Shown here: in pieces, positions 7,979 through 16,281 of the stretch
Numbering within the stretch: the stretch's first letter is position 1
Layout of the letters: each line of letters starts with the position of its first letter
Origin: Endozoicomonas euniceicola
Lineage (GTDB): Bacteria; Pseudomonadota; Gammaproteobacteria; Pseudomonadales; Endozoicomonadaceae
Assembly (NCBI RefSeq): GCF_025562755.1
Contig: NZ_CP103300.1
Coordinates: forward strand, 3,597,001 to 3,661,000
Direction of reading: 5' to 3'
DNA length: 64,000 bases
Position numbers and translations under genes: made by a program
Notes under the pieces: generated by a model
The model's database searches: none
What the model saw: only the letters and a program-made list of their open reading frames with translations
Told to the model about the DNA's origin: nothing

Positions 7979-9514
7979 TCAGGAACGGTCAGGAAGCTGG
8001 TCTGTGTCATCGGCAGCTCTGGGTGAAGCTGTTTCGAGTGGAGTCGCTTCGGATGAAGTGCTGTCACTTCTTTCGTCCAGGTCATCTGGCTCATCAGAGC
8101 CGGAAGTCCAGACATCGTTATCTATTGTCTGACTCAGGAAGGGAAAGTGCTTACGATTAAAAACCGGTGTTTTTCCTGCCTGTAACTGCCGGTCATAATC
8201 TTTCAGCACTTGCAGTGCGGGACCTGACAGTAGAACAATAACCACCAGATTAATTAATGCCATAAGCCCCATGGAAAGGTCTGCCAGAATCCATACAGAC
8301 TCCAGACTGCTAACAGCGCCCAGGTAAACCAGTAACACCACAGCCAGGCGGTATAAAAATAACAGTTTCCGGTTGTTCTTCATGAACATCAGGTTGGATT
8401 CGCCGTAGTAATAATTGGCGACAACCGATGTAAAACCAAACAGAATAACAGCACCGGTAATAAACCATGCCCCCCAGGGACCGACGATACTGCCCAGTGA
8501 AGCCTGAGTCAGTTGAATACCATTCAGGGTATTGCCGGTTTCCAGCTGGCCCGATAACAATACGATGGCAGCTGTTGCAGTGCAGATGACAATGGTGTCG
8601 ATAAACACGCTGGTCATGGAAATAATACCCTGAGCTGCCGGGTGATGTGGCCAGGGTGTTGCGGTAGCGGCAGCATTTGGGCCGCTGCCCATACCTGCTT
8701 CGTTGGAGAACAGCCCCCGCTTTACCCCCTGCATAATGGCCTGGGCAACGGAGTAGCCAATCCCCCCGCCAACAGCCTGCTCAAGACCAAAGGCATGGCT
8801 GATAATCAGGGAAAAAACGGCAGGGATATCTTCCAGACGCATCAGGACGACGACCATTGCGATCAGGAAATAGCCCAGTGCCATAAATGGCACCACTATC
8901 TCTGCAAATCGGGTGATGGTATGAATGCCCCTGAAGATAATCAGGCTGGTGATCAGGGCAAAAAACAGCCCGATGTACTCGATGCTGATATCGGTGTAAA
9001 CAGAAACGGATGCCGCCACCGAGTTCGCATGCACCATATTAAAGACAAAGCCAAAAGTAATCAGTAGCAGGGATGAAAACACTATGCCCAGCCAGCGTAA
9101 TCCGAGAGCCTTTTGGATGTAGTAGGCGGGACCGCCACGGAAGGTACCATCGTTGTTATTGGTTTTATAAAGCTGGGCGAGCGTATTTTCTATGTAACTG
9201 GAAGACATGCCCAGCAGGGCCACTACCCACATCCAGAAAATAGCGCCCGGTCCCCCGATATAAATAGCGATAGCCACCCCGGCAAGATTACCAGTACCCA
9301 CATGCGCCGCAAGGCTGGTACACAATGCCTGAAAGGAGGAAACTTCATTCTTTTCGGTGCGTCTGGAAGCAAACATGATTTTCCAGGCGTGAATGAAATG
9401 GCGAATCTGAACAAAGCGGCTACGCAGCGTAAAGTAGATACCTGCACCCAGCAGCAGGTAGATGAGAAGGTAGCCCCAGAGTACTGATGTGATGGCATTA
9501 ATCATACTGCTCAT
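7979..9514 (-). CDS. Alanine/glycine:cation symporter (AGCS family), second copy
   Basis: This is a paralogue of the symporter at 4957 with the same signatures: AAHVGTGNLAGVAIAIYIG, FRGGPAYYIQKALGLRW, and VKRGLFSNEAGMGSGPNAAA. I place the start at the ATG at 9514 (MSSMINAITSVLWG), which has AGGA upstream and matches the N-terminus of the first copy; the frame itself is open to 9601. The predicted protein is 511 residues, with a C-terminal tail rich in Ser/Asp (DEPDDLDERSDSTSSEA) that is longer than in the first copy. The tandem pair suggests duplication and divergence of substrate or affinity. Confidence 0.93.
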   Translation of the reverse strand: MSSMINAITSVLWGYLLIYLLLGAGIYFTLRSRFVQIRHFIHAWKIMFASRRTEKNEVSSFQALCTSLAAHVGTGNLAGVAIAIYIGGPGAIFWMWVVALLGMSSSYIENTLAQLYKTNNNDGTFRGGPAYYIQKALGLRWLGIVFSSLLLITFGFVFNMVHANSVAASVSVYTDISIEYIGLFFALITSLIIFRGIHTITRFAEIVVPFMALGYFLIAMVVVLMRLEDIPAVFSLIISHAFGLEQAVGGGIGYSVAQAIMQGVKRGLFSNEAGMGSGPNAAATATPWPHHPAAQGIISMTSVFIDTIVICTATAAIVLLSGQLETGNTLNGIQLTQASLGSIVGPWGAWFITGAVILFGFTSVVANYYYGESNLMFMKNNRKLLFLYRLAVVLLVYLGAVSSLESVWILADLSMGLMALINLVVIVLLSGPALQVLKDYDRQLQAGKTPVFNRKHFPFLSQTIDNDVWTSGSDEPDDLDERSDSTSSEATPLETASPRAADDTDQLPDRS

Positions 9515-9862
9515 AATGTATCCTGATATTTTAATGTCCGGGAAGCTTAGCAGATAGGATTTGGTCAATAGTTCAGGTGAGTTGAAAAGCCATACTGACA
9601 AATAGCGAACGATTATAAATATTCTTGCTATAGCTTCTAATTTTTATCAGACCTCATGGTTTCAACGACTATTGTTACCCGACTAACAATTAATATGCGT
9701 GCTGATTGAGATCATATCTTTATTGCAAGTCTGAGATTTCCAGAAGCATTTTGCCCTTGAATCCGGAGCTGAAGTTATTGTTCTCGTTGAAAGCTATGAC
9801 AAATGGAAGAGCCGGAACCAGAGGGCCCGGGCCTTCATTTATGTATTCCGGAGGTTCTGGTT
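9515..9862. other. Intergenic region between AGCS and CstA genes
   Basis: This 348-base spacer lies between divergent genes and contains no supported gene. A strong Shine-Dalgarno (GGAGG at 9850-9854) precedes the CstA-type gene. A frame extending upstream of 9863 is not supported by any ribosome-binding site. Confidence 0.4.
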
Positions 9863-11296
9863 ATGATGAGTTTTGGATGTGCCTTACTGGCGTTGTTGAC
9901 GGGGTATGCCTTGTACGGCTCGGTGGTGGAAAAAGCGTTTGGTGCTGACCCTGCCCGCGCAACACCCGCTTATGAGTTAACAGACGGTGTTGACTTTGTT
10001 CCTTTAAGCTGGCCTAAAATCTTTCTGATCCAATTTCTTAATATTGCCGGGCTTGGTCCTATCTTCGGTGCCATTCTGGGCGCGCTGTATGGCCCGGCAG
10101 CTTTTATCTGGATTGTCTTTGGCTGTATTTTTGCCGGTGCGGTGCACGACTATTTCTCGGGCATGATGTCGCTTCGGCACGAGGGCAAGAGTATTCCGGA
10201 AGTGGTCGGTATTTATCTTGGCTCACGGGTTCGGCAGTTTATGAGGATTATGTCCATTGTATTGCTGCTGCTGGTCGGAGTGGTCTTTATGGTGGGGCCT
10301 GCCTCATTGCTGAGCAATCTGGGTTTTGACGGTGTGTTGGCGGACAAGTCATTCTGGCTGGCTGTCATTATTGGTTACTATTTCATTGCCACCATTCTGC
10401 CGGTCGACAAGCTGATTGCCAGAATCTACCCGCTGTTTGCGGTGGCGCTGTTATTTATGGCGGTGGGGATTGCTGTCATGCTGGTCATCAATGACCTGCC
10501 GGTGCCAGAAGTGGGAACGGCTTCCAACCACCCTGCCGGTTTGCCGGTCTGGCCGATGCTGTGTATCACCATAGCCTGTGGTGCCATCAGTGGCTTTCAT
10601 GCGACTCAGTCACCTTTGATGGCGCGATGTATTCCCAATGAAACCGTTGGTCGGCGTATATTTTATGGTGCAATGGTGGCCGAAGGAATCGTAACGCTGA
10701 TTTGGGCCGCTGCGGCCATGGCCTTTTTTCCGGATGGTATTGAAGGACTGTCGGAAGTTCTGGATAAAGGCGGCCCGTCACTGGTGGTCAATGAAGTGGC
10801 TATTGGGTTGATGGGCAGCCTTGGCGGTATGTTGGCCATCCTGGGGGTCATTGCCTGTCCGATTACCTCTGGTGATACGGCGTTCAGGAGCCTGAGACTG
10901 ATTTTTGCTGATATGCTGAACATCCGTCAAATTCATATCTTCCACCGTCTGGTTCTGGCAGTTCCGGTTTTTCTGGCTGGCTACCTGTTGACGCTGGTCG
11001 ACTTTTCAATTATCTGGCGTTATTTCGCCTTTTCCAACCAGGCACTGGCTACCGTTGTTTTGTGGACAGCTGCCGTTTATATGGTCACTCAGGACAGAAA
11101 CTTCTGGATTCCTCTGGCTCCGGCTGTGTTTATGACCGGCGTGTGTTCAACCTATATTCTGATGGCTCCTGAAGGTCTTGCAGTATCTTCGACAGTGGCC
11201 TGGCCTGTCGGTTTACTGGTTGCCCTGATTTCAGGTCTGTTGTTTATTCTTAAAGTTTCTGGAAAGCGCCAGCAAAGGGAAGAAATAGTTCAGTGA
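9863..11296 (+). CDS. CstA-family carbon starvation/peptide or pyruvate transporter (short form)
   Basis: This is an inner-membrane protein of the CstA family, whose members import peptides or pyruvate. The 477-residue length is the short form, compared with about 700 for E. coli CstA. Many membrane segments are visible, with family stretches FLIQFLNIAGLGPIFGAILG, GAVHDYFSGMMSLRHEGKS, ACGAISGFHATQSPLMARC, and ITSGDTAFRSLRL. The start is fixed by GGAGG eight bases before ATG 9863; an ATG at 9803 would give an implausible hydrophilic extension. Which substrate it takes cannot be told. Confidence 0.9.
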   Translation: MMSFGCALLALLTGYALYGSVVEKAFGADPARATPAYELTDGVDFVPLSWPKIFLIQFLNIAGLGPIFGAILGALYGPAAFIWIVFGCIFAGAVHDYFSGMMSLRHEGKSIPEVVGIYLGSRVRQFMRIMSIVLLLLVGVVFMVGPASLLSNLGFDGVLADKSFWLAVIIGYYFIATILPVDKLIARIYPLFAVALLFMAVGIAVMLVINDLPVPEVGTASNHPAGLPVWPMLCITIACGAISGFHATQSPLMARCIPNETVGRRIFYGAMVAEGIVTLIWAAAAMAFFPDGIEGLSEVLDKGGPSLVVNEVAIGLMGSLGGMLAILGVIACPITSGDTAFRSLRLIFADMLNIRQIHIFHRLVLAVPVFLAGYLLTLVDFSIIWRYFAFSNQALATVVLWTAAVYMVTQDRNFWIPLAPAVFMTGVCSTYILMAPEGLAVSSTVAWPVGLLVALISGLLFILKVSGKRQQREEIVQ

Positions 11297-11413
11297 TTTG
11301 AAGACGACAATAATCTGGTATTCGCCTGTTGATCTCTCTATGATTTATCCGTGAGTAGTCGGGCGAATAATGCCTTGTGCGTCACTGTCGTGTATAAATC
11401 AAGGAAATAATAA

Positions 11414-12328
11414 TTGCATCTTATGGCGATACTGTCTTTTTTTCTGGGTGCTGGTATCACCTGGCTGGTGATGTCCGGCTTATTATCCCAGATCATCATG
11501 CTACTGGTTCGTATCTGGATCCCTTCTCGCTCTGAAAAGGGTGTTATTGCTGACCAGTGGCTTCTTAATAGTGGTGTTTCCACGTCTTCCCGCTGGCGTC
11601 TTCTGGGTTATTGGCACGATACTGCCAGCTATCGTCAGGCTTCTTCAGAGCTCGCAGGTTTACTGGCCGACAAAGCCTGCCTGTCGAATCAGGACAAAGT
11701 GCTGGATATGGGCTTTACCAGTTATGACCAGTTACTGGTCTGGCTGGACTACTACCAGGTTGAAGCTCTTACAGCGGCTACAGAATCTGAACGAATTCTT
11801 GCTGACGCACATCACTACTGCGGTCACTTCAGCCAGTTAAATCTTGAGCGTGGCAGTGTCTCGATTATGCAGCGCCTTGAAGAAGGCTCTTTCGATAAAG
11901 TCCTGGCTCTGGACTGTGCTTACCATATGGAAAACAAGAACGCGTTTTTTCAACAAGCTCGACGGGTGCTGCGTCAGGGTGGTTCAGTGACTTTAACCGA
12001 TATGATGTTGGCCCGGCCTTTTAAAGACCGCTTTGAGCAGCGACTGGTCACTCTGATGGCGAGAACCTGTGGCATCCCTGTAAAGGGGTTGTATGTGAAA
12101 CAGGTTTATGAATCCATGCTGAACCGCTGTGGCTTTGAAGAAGTCCAGACGACCGATATCAGCGAAGACGTCCTTTCTGGCTTCTGTTTCTGGTTTTCTC
12201 AGCACTACGGGCAACTATCTTCAGTAACCCGCTCAAAGGTTTGGATTCGCCTCCGTCTGCTGGTCTGGTTTATTCGCTGGATGCAACACCGGGGATTGCT
12301 TCGATACCATCTGATTTCGGCAAGATAA
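11414..12328 (+). CDS. Membrane-anchored SAM-dependent methyltransferase-like protein
   Basis: The roughly 304-residue protein starts with a hydrophobic segment (FFLGAGITWLVMSGLLSQIIMLLV) and continues with a class I methyltransferase fold. Motif I reads VLDMGFTSYDQ, so the glycine-rich loop is degenerate compared with VLDxGxGxG. Later landmarks fit better: FDKVLALDCAYHMENKNAFF (motif II/III), RVLRQGGSVTLTDMM (motif IV region), and a C-terminal GFEEVQTTDIS. The TTG at 11414 has AAGGA eight bases upstream, while the ATG at 11423 is too far from it, so a TTG start is likely. SAM binding may be weakened or altered. The substrate is unknown. Confidence 0.75.
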   Translation: MHLMAILSFFLGAGITWLVMSGLLSQIIMLLVRIWIPSRSEKGVIADQWLLNSGVSTSSRWRLLGYWHDTASYRQASSELAGLLADKACLSNQDKVLDMGFTSYDQLLVWLDYYQVEALTAATESERILADAHHYCGHFSQLNLERGSVSIMQRLEEGSFDKVLALDCAYHMENKNAFFQQARRVLRQGGSVTLTDMMLARPFKDRFEQRLVTLMARTCGIPVKGLYVKQVYESMLNRCGFEEVQTTDISEDVLSGFCFWFSQHYGQLSSVTRSKVWIRLRLLVWFIRWMQHRGLLRYHLISAR

Positions 12329-12358
12329 CAAGTTGTTCATAACTTCTCCCCTACAAGG

Positions 12359-12381
12359 TTATTCACACCATCTGTGGATAA
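12359..12381. promoter_or_regulatory. Two DnaA-box-like nonamers
   Basis: TTATTCACA (12359-12367, plus) and TTATCCACA (12373-12381, minus strand) both fit TTATNCACA and face each other, in an AT-rich intergenic stretch. There is no other sign of a replication origin, so this may be chance or a minor DnaA-titration site. Confidence 0.25.
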
Positions 12382-12477
12382 CTTTGTGATCATTTTTTGG
12401 ATAGTTCCGCAGACTCGACTCCGTCTGGCATGATTTTATTTTTGTTCAAAAAATACTCAGTAATATGCCGGACTCAA

Positions 12478-12636
12478 TCACAGGCTAATCATAACCAGCC
12501 CAAGCAGCAACAGCACAACGCCACAGCGCTTGGGTGCCGGAGCGCTTTCATGAAGCCAGAATACGCCCATTAACACTCCAATAGGGATGCTGGCCTGACG
12601 CAGCGCAACCACATAACCCACATTATCAAATCAAGC
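12478..12636 (-). pseudogene. EamA/DMT-type transporter, C-terminal remnant
   Basis: Read on the minus strand this stretch gives DNVGYVVALRQASIPIGVLM, then GVFWLHESAPAPKRCG, then VVLLLLGLVMISL and a stop. It matches the last two membrane segments of an EamA-domain (drug/metabolite) transporter. In-frame stops lie directly upstream, and the rest of the gene is gone. The toxin-antitoxin pair begins where the transporter should continue, so an insertion-deletion probably brought the pair in. Confidence 0.7.
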
Positions 12637-12763
12637 AAATATCAGGGAGGCTGACTTATTATTTCTTTTTGTTATTGGTCGATAAGTACAAGTATACGTA
12701 CAATGAATGCAGTTAAAAAAACGTGTACGCCTGACTTGTGCCCATAACATGGAGATACACCTT

Positions 12764-13018
12764 ATGGACGTAATGACCTACTCCGATTTTCGCAGTAACC
12801 TTGCCCGAACCATTGACCGGGTTAACGACAACCACAAACCAGTGCTTGTCACACGGCAGAATGGCAAACCAGCTGTGTTAATGTCGGTTGAAGACTACAA
12901 CGCTTTTCAGGAAACCGCTTACCTGATGGCAAGCCCGAAAAATGCCCAGCGTCTGAGCGAGGCGATTCATCAGATTGAGTCTGGTCAATCCACGGATCAC
13001 GGATTGATCGACGAATGA
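12764..13018 (+). CDS. yefM: YefM-type antitoxin
   Basis: This is the antitoxin of a type II toxin-antitoxin pair: its N-terminal Phd/YefM fold binds DNA to repress the operon, and its C-terminus wraps around the toxin. The 84-residue product (start ATG 12764, GGAG nine bases upstream) has the family pattern MTYSDFRSNLARTIDRV, HKPVLVTRQNGKPAVLMS and YNAFQETAYLMASPKNA. Its stop overlaps the toxin start by four bases (ATGA), which implies translational coupling. A longer frame from 12707 is unlikely. Confidence 0.93.
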   Translation: MDVMTYSDFRSNLARTIDRVNDNHKPVLVTRQNGKPAVLMSVEDYNAFQETAYLMASPKNAQRLSEAIHQIESGQSTDHGLIDE

Positions 13019-13269
13019 TCCTGTCATGGGCGGATACTGCCTGGAGCGACTATCTCTACTGGCAGGATACCCATAAAAAGGTAGTTAAGCGCATCAATAC
13101 TCTGATTCGGGATATTCAGCGCCAGCCCTTTACAGGCTTGGGTGATCCTGAACCTTTGAAGCACAACTGGTCTCGGTACTGGTCACGGCGCATTAACAGG
13201 GAACACAGGTTGGTTTACAAAGTTACAGACAGTGCGATTTTTATTGCCCAGTGCCGCTATCATTACTGA
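13015..13269 (+). CDS. yoeB: YoeB-type mRNA interferase toxin
   Basis: YoeB is a RelE-superfamily toxin that cleaves mRNA in the ribosomal A site. The 84-residue length equals that of E. coli YoeB, and all key catalytic positions are present: E46, R65 and the C-terminal H83-Y84. The conserved core GLGDPEPLKHNWSRYWSRRI and EHRLVY is intact, so the toxin is probably active. It lies convergent with a tmRNA gene, whose product rescues the stalled ribosomes that such toxins create. Confidence 0.94.
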   Translation: MILSWADTAWSDYLYWQDTHKKVVKRINTLIRDIQRQPFTGLGDPEPLKHNWSRYWSRRINREHRLVYKVTDSAIFIAQCRYHY

Positions 13270-13294
13270 GTTATGGGGCTCATACTAAAGACAT

Positions 13295-13325
13295 AAAAAA
13301 AGAGGGTTGAATCTCTTCAACCCTC
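13295..13325 (-). terminator. Intrinsic terminator of the first tmRNA gene
   Basis: A 10-bp stem (GAGGGTTGAA/TTCAACCCTC) is followed on the minus strand by seven T residues. The same sequence, base for base, ends the second tmRNA gene at 28683-28713. Confidence 0.93.
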
Positions 13326-13336
13326 TTTGATCGTAT

Positions 13337-13729
13337 TGGTGGAGGCGGCGGGATTTGAACCCGCGTCCGCCGATTCGCAACCTTTGGCTCTACATGCTTA
13401 GATCCACCTTTAAATTTAACTCCGTAACGACCCAGTGGTCGGGGTTTTACAAAGCGATTCTCACTGGTTTTAGCCCGTCAGCCAGAGAACTGCTGAACGT
13501 GGCGAGTCCGCTTACGGTGACAGTCTGAAAAACCGGCCAGCGAACGAACCGGACAGACTGGAAGCTTCGTAGTGTTTAAGTACGATTAAGCTGCAAACTG
13601 CAGCTGAGCTTCGTTGTAGTTGTCTTGATTGGCAACTAAAAGGTTTGTAGTGTTTTGATTAACGAGAACCACTACGCCCTCGGCATGCACCTCAGGGTTT
13701 GATACCGTCGTCGAATCCGAATCGCCCCC
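13337..13729 (-). ncRNA. ssrA: Transfer-messenger RNA, copy 1 (393 nt)
   Basis: tmRNA enters stalled ribosomes with SmpB, acts as a tRNA-Ala mimic and then as an mRNA adding a degradation tag. The 5' end GGGGGCG pairs with the 3' CGCCTCC, followed by A and an encoded CCA. The T-arm GGGTTCAAATCCC is present near the 3' end, and GGATTCGACGACGGT near the 5' end is the conserved tmRNA segment. The tag frame (13586-13633, minus) starts with a GCC resume codon after TTTTAGTT and reads ANQDNYNEAQLQFAA-stop. At 15 residues this tag is longer than the usual 10-12 and ends in FAA. The stem GTAGTG/CACTAC is intact. A second, different copy lies at 28725-29089. Confidence 0.96.
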
Positions 13730-13737
13730 GTCCCCTA

Positions 13738-13766
13738 TTTATAGAGCAGACAGAGGCGAATCGCAA
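13738..13766 (-). promoter_or_regulatory. Sigma-70 type promoter for tmRNA copy 1
   Basis: On the minus strand TTGCGA (13761-13766) and TATAAA (13738-13743) are separated by 17 bases, and the mature RNA begins 8 bases further on. The -35 box abuts the gspN stop codon, so the tmRNA has its own promoter at the end of the secretion operon. Confidence 0.65.
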
Positions 13767-14534
13767 TCAGAGTCTGCCAGAAAAACGCAGAGAGTAAGCA
13801 TTGTCGCCTTCAGGCTGACCCAGAAACTCCAGTCCCTGTTTCATCTGGTCTGGCAACTCTTCACCCGGAGTCAGGGTGGCAGCCAGGTTAAAACTCATGT
13901 TCGGGCGCAGGGTAAACTGCCCTTCTGTGGCGATGTCGCTGGAAGACTGATTAACCGAAGCGGTCAGAGTACCGGCTTCACAGCTCAGGCGTGCGCCGGC
14001 ATCACCCAGACGAACACCGCCAAACGGGCTGTTCAGCCTGCTGCGCTGCAAAGCGACCAGACCATCAAGATCCTGGCAACCCTCCTGAGTAAAGCTCATT
14101 GCCTGAACGTCCAGATTGATGTTGCCCAGTACGTCCACAACCACAAAATCAGGCATGGGGAACCGGGACTGCAACCATTGAGCGCTCACATCAACCGTGG
14201 TGTCAGTCAGGCTGACTTCAGAGGTGGTCGCCCGAACCGTGGCTTCTGCTGACACCGGTGATTGCAAATCCCCCACCGTAATGTCAGCTTCAATCGCCTG
14301 TCCCAGCAAAGCAGATGGCTTGATGTCCCAGTTCACGGAGGTCAGGGTAACGCTATTCACCGTCACTTCCCCAGCCTGCCCGGACCAGACCGTACCGCTG
14401 ATATTACTGGCACTGACATTGTCCGGCACCGGAGCCATCTGGTAAACAAAAGCAGCGGGCAGGTTGACCACCAGAAAGAATCCCCAGGCCAGCAGACCCG
14501 TGAAGGTTAACCCAACAATCTTTTTAATCTTCAT
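13767..14534 (-). CDS. gspN: Type II secretion system protein N
   Basis: GspN is an accessory T2SS protein anchored in the inner membrane with a periplasmic domain; its exact role is unsettled and some systems lack it. The 255-residue protein has one N-terminal membrane segment (IVGLTFTGLLAWGFFLVVNLPAAFVY), then the family pattern VSASNISGTVWSGQAGEVTV and VNWDIKPSALLGQ. It is the last gene of the operon and overlaps gspM by four bases. Confidence 0.92.
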   Translation of the reverse strand: MKIKKIVGLTFTGLLAWGFFLVVNLPAAFVYQMAPVPDNVSASNISGTVWSGQAGEVTVNSVTLTSVNWDIKPSALLGQAIEADITVGDLQSPVSAEATVRATTSEVSLTDTTVDVSAQWLQSRFPMPDFVVVDVLGNINLDVQAMSFTQEGCQDLDGLVALQRSRLNSPFGGVRLGDAGARLSCEAGTLTASVNQSSSDIATEGQFTLRPNMSFNLAATLTPGEELPDQMKQGLEFLGQPEGDNAYSLRFSGRL

Positions 14535-15052
14535 CCTTCACTCAGCTCCAGACGTTCAATGCTGACAATGCCGGGTAGCCGGGTCTGTTCAATACGCAGT
14601 TGCTCAATCACCACGCTGCTGCCCTGTTCAAGCTCAACCAGCCAGCCCATCAGCTGATCAAAAGAGGCATTAGCCAGGCTGACCTGCAAACGGTTCTGCT
14701 GTGTCCGCACACCCGTCACGCGCAAACCATGCTCACTGGCGCTACGATTAATTAACTGATCCAGCGGACTGTTCGGGCGTTCAGTGATCACTGCGCCTTT
14801 TTCCTGCAACCGCAGAATTTCGGCGGCCGTGCTTTTTACCCGGTTAAGCATTTGCTGATTCTTCATAACATCCTGTTGTGCCTGTTCATGCTTGTCCTGC
14901 ACGGGTTGGACAATAACCATCCACACAATCCACACCAGTAATAAGGGAGCCGCAATGGCAATCAGCTGACGTTCCCGGGCTGAAATACCACTCCAGTAGG
15001 CTTTTGCCTGCTGTGACAGTTGGTTCAGTTGTTGAATGCCTCGTTGACTCAT
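14531..15052 (-). CDS. gspM: Type II secretion system protein M
   Basis: GspM is a bitopic inner-membrane protein that forms the assembly platform with GspL and GspF. The 173-residue product has a membrane segment (LIAIAAPLLLVWIVWMVIV, about 30-50), a coiled region (EQAQQDVMKNQQMLNRVKS) and a ferredoxin-like periplasmic domain ending in LSEG. Its start and stop both overlap neighbours by four bases. A second GspM-like protein lies at the other end of the cluster (25462). Confidence 0.93.
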   Translation of the reverse strand: MSQRGIQQLNQLSQQAKAYWSGISARERQLIAIAAPLLLVWIVWMVIVQPVQDKHEQAQQDVMKNQQMLNRVKSTAAEILRLQEKGAVITERPNSPLDQLINRSASEHGLRVTGVRTQQNRLQVSLANASFDQLMGWLVELEQGSSVVIEQLRIEQTRLPGIVSIERLELSEG

Positions 15053-16281
15053 TGGTCGTTACTCCTGATCACCAGCGCACCGATTACCACCTCTTCCTGT
15101 TGCTCAACCGTTTGCACGGTAACGGAAACGGAGGCAGGCGCTTGTTCACGAAAACGGCTAAACGTATTGAAGGAGTCCGACTCCGCGCTCATGCGCAACT
15201 CCTGACGACTGTGGTCGTAGTCCATTTGCACAGGCTTTAAGGCCGGTTCCGATTTAAACGTCGGAGCCAGTTCATTCAGCAAGGCTGGCAGCCCCGTTTT
15301 TTTCTGGTCACCGGGCTGCTTTAAGGCACTGAGTTTCTGTTGAAGAGAGTACTCCAGGCGAACCAACCGTTCACCGGGGAACAGATCGTTATAAATGGCG
15401 TAAGCCTCGGCTCTGAGGGCATCTGCCTGGCTTTCCAGTCTGGCAGTACTGACCATATTGACGCCCAGCATAAAAGTACAGGTGGTCAGCAACAGAGCGG
15501 CAGCGGTTCGCCAGGGCTTCAGGTGGCGGATAATCATAGATTCCGGCTGGTAGTCACCTTGCAGCAGGTTCAGGGAACTCCGGGCTGCGGGCTCAAGCAG
15601 AGGTTGTAAAGCATTTTCATGATGAAGCGCATCGGCCTGAATCTCTGTGTCATCCGGCATTGGGCTGAGAGCCCGAACCTTTACGTCATCGGATTCAGAA
15701 TGCAGGCTTTCCAGATAAAGTGGCAGCCAGGACGGATCACAAACGGCAGCCTGCCACTCTCCGGTACGAACCAGATACTGGTCATTTAATTCCAATACCG
15801 CACATTCATCGCCAGTAAACGGCAGAGACAGACTATCAGGTAACCATTGCCGACTATTGATATCTGCATCAATTAGCCATGCCTGCCACTGCTCCATTAA
15901 AGATTTGGCGACAACCGCCATATAAGCTTTACCATCGCTGTGGCTTAGCAGGGCAAAATGCATATCTTCCACTTCCGCAGCCAGGTCATCTTCAAGGTGC
16001 CAGGGCAGGGTTTGCAGCATGGTTCGGTTCAGTTTGCCGGAATGCTCCACAGCATGAAGGCCAACGGCTTCACCGGGAACCAGAATTTTACAGCGATGGG
16101 TGCTGGTCAGTTGCTTCAGTTCACCAAGCTCTGCAACTGATGTCGTACCGTAATCACTGTCTGTAGACCAGTAAACAGCGTCGTCTGTTGACAGAGGCAG
16201 ACGAATAACCAGCAGGTTTTTAGCGGTGCCGCCTGTTGACGGTTGTTTTATGGTATTACTGTTCAAAGGGTCGCTTGTCAT
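15049..16281 (-). CDS. gspL: Type II secretion system protein L
   Basis: GspL links the cytoplasmic ATPase GspE to the membrane platform. The 410-residue protein has an actin-like cytoplasmic domain (residues about 20-240, with NRTMLQTLPWHLEDDLAAEVEDMHF), one membrane segment near 260-280 (AAALLLTTCTFMLGVNMV) and a periplasmic domain that pairs with GspM. It overlaps gspK and gspM by four bases each. Confidence 0.94.
   Translation of the reverse strand: MTSDPLNSNTIKQPSTGGTAKNLLVIRLPLSTDDAVYWSTDSDYGTTSVAELGELKQLTSTHRCKILVPGEAVGLHAVEHSGKLNRTMLQTLPWHLEDDLAAEVEDMHFALLSHSDGKAYMAVVAKSLMEQWQAWLIDADINSRQWLPDSLSLPFTGDECAVLELNDQYLVRTGEWQAAVCDPSWLPLYLESLHSESDDVKVRALSPMPDDTEIQADALHHENALQPLLEPAARSSLNLLQGDYQPESMIIRHLKPWRTAAALLLTTCTFMLGVNMVSTARLESQADALRAEAYAIYNDLFPGERLVRLEYSLQQKLSALKQPGDQKKTGLPALLNELAPTFKSEPALKPVQMDYDHSRQELRMSAESDSFNTFSRFREQAPASVSVTVQTVEQQEEVVIGALVIRSNDQ

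Noticed and set aside
7879..8160. Plus-strand 93-codon frame
   Set aside because: It overlaps the C-terminal coding part of the second AGCS symporter on the other strand and has no recognisable sequence or ribosome-binding site.
13295..13376. att-site duplicate with a truncated ssrA
   Set aside because: Both tmRNA genes are full length with intact tag frames, so this is not the usual short att remnant; duplication or conversion is kept as the main idea.
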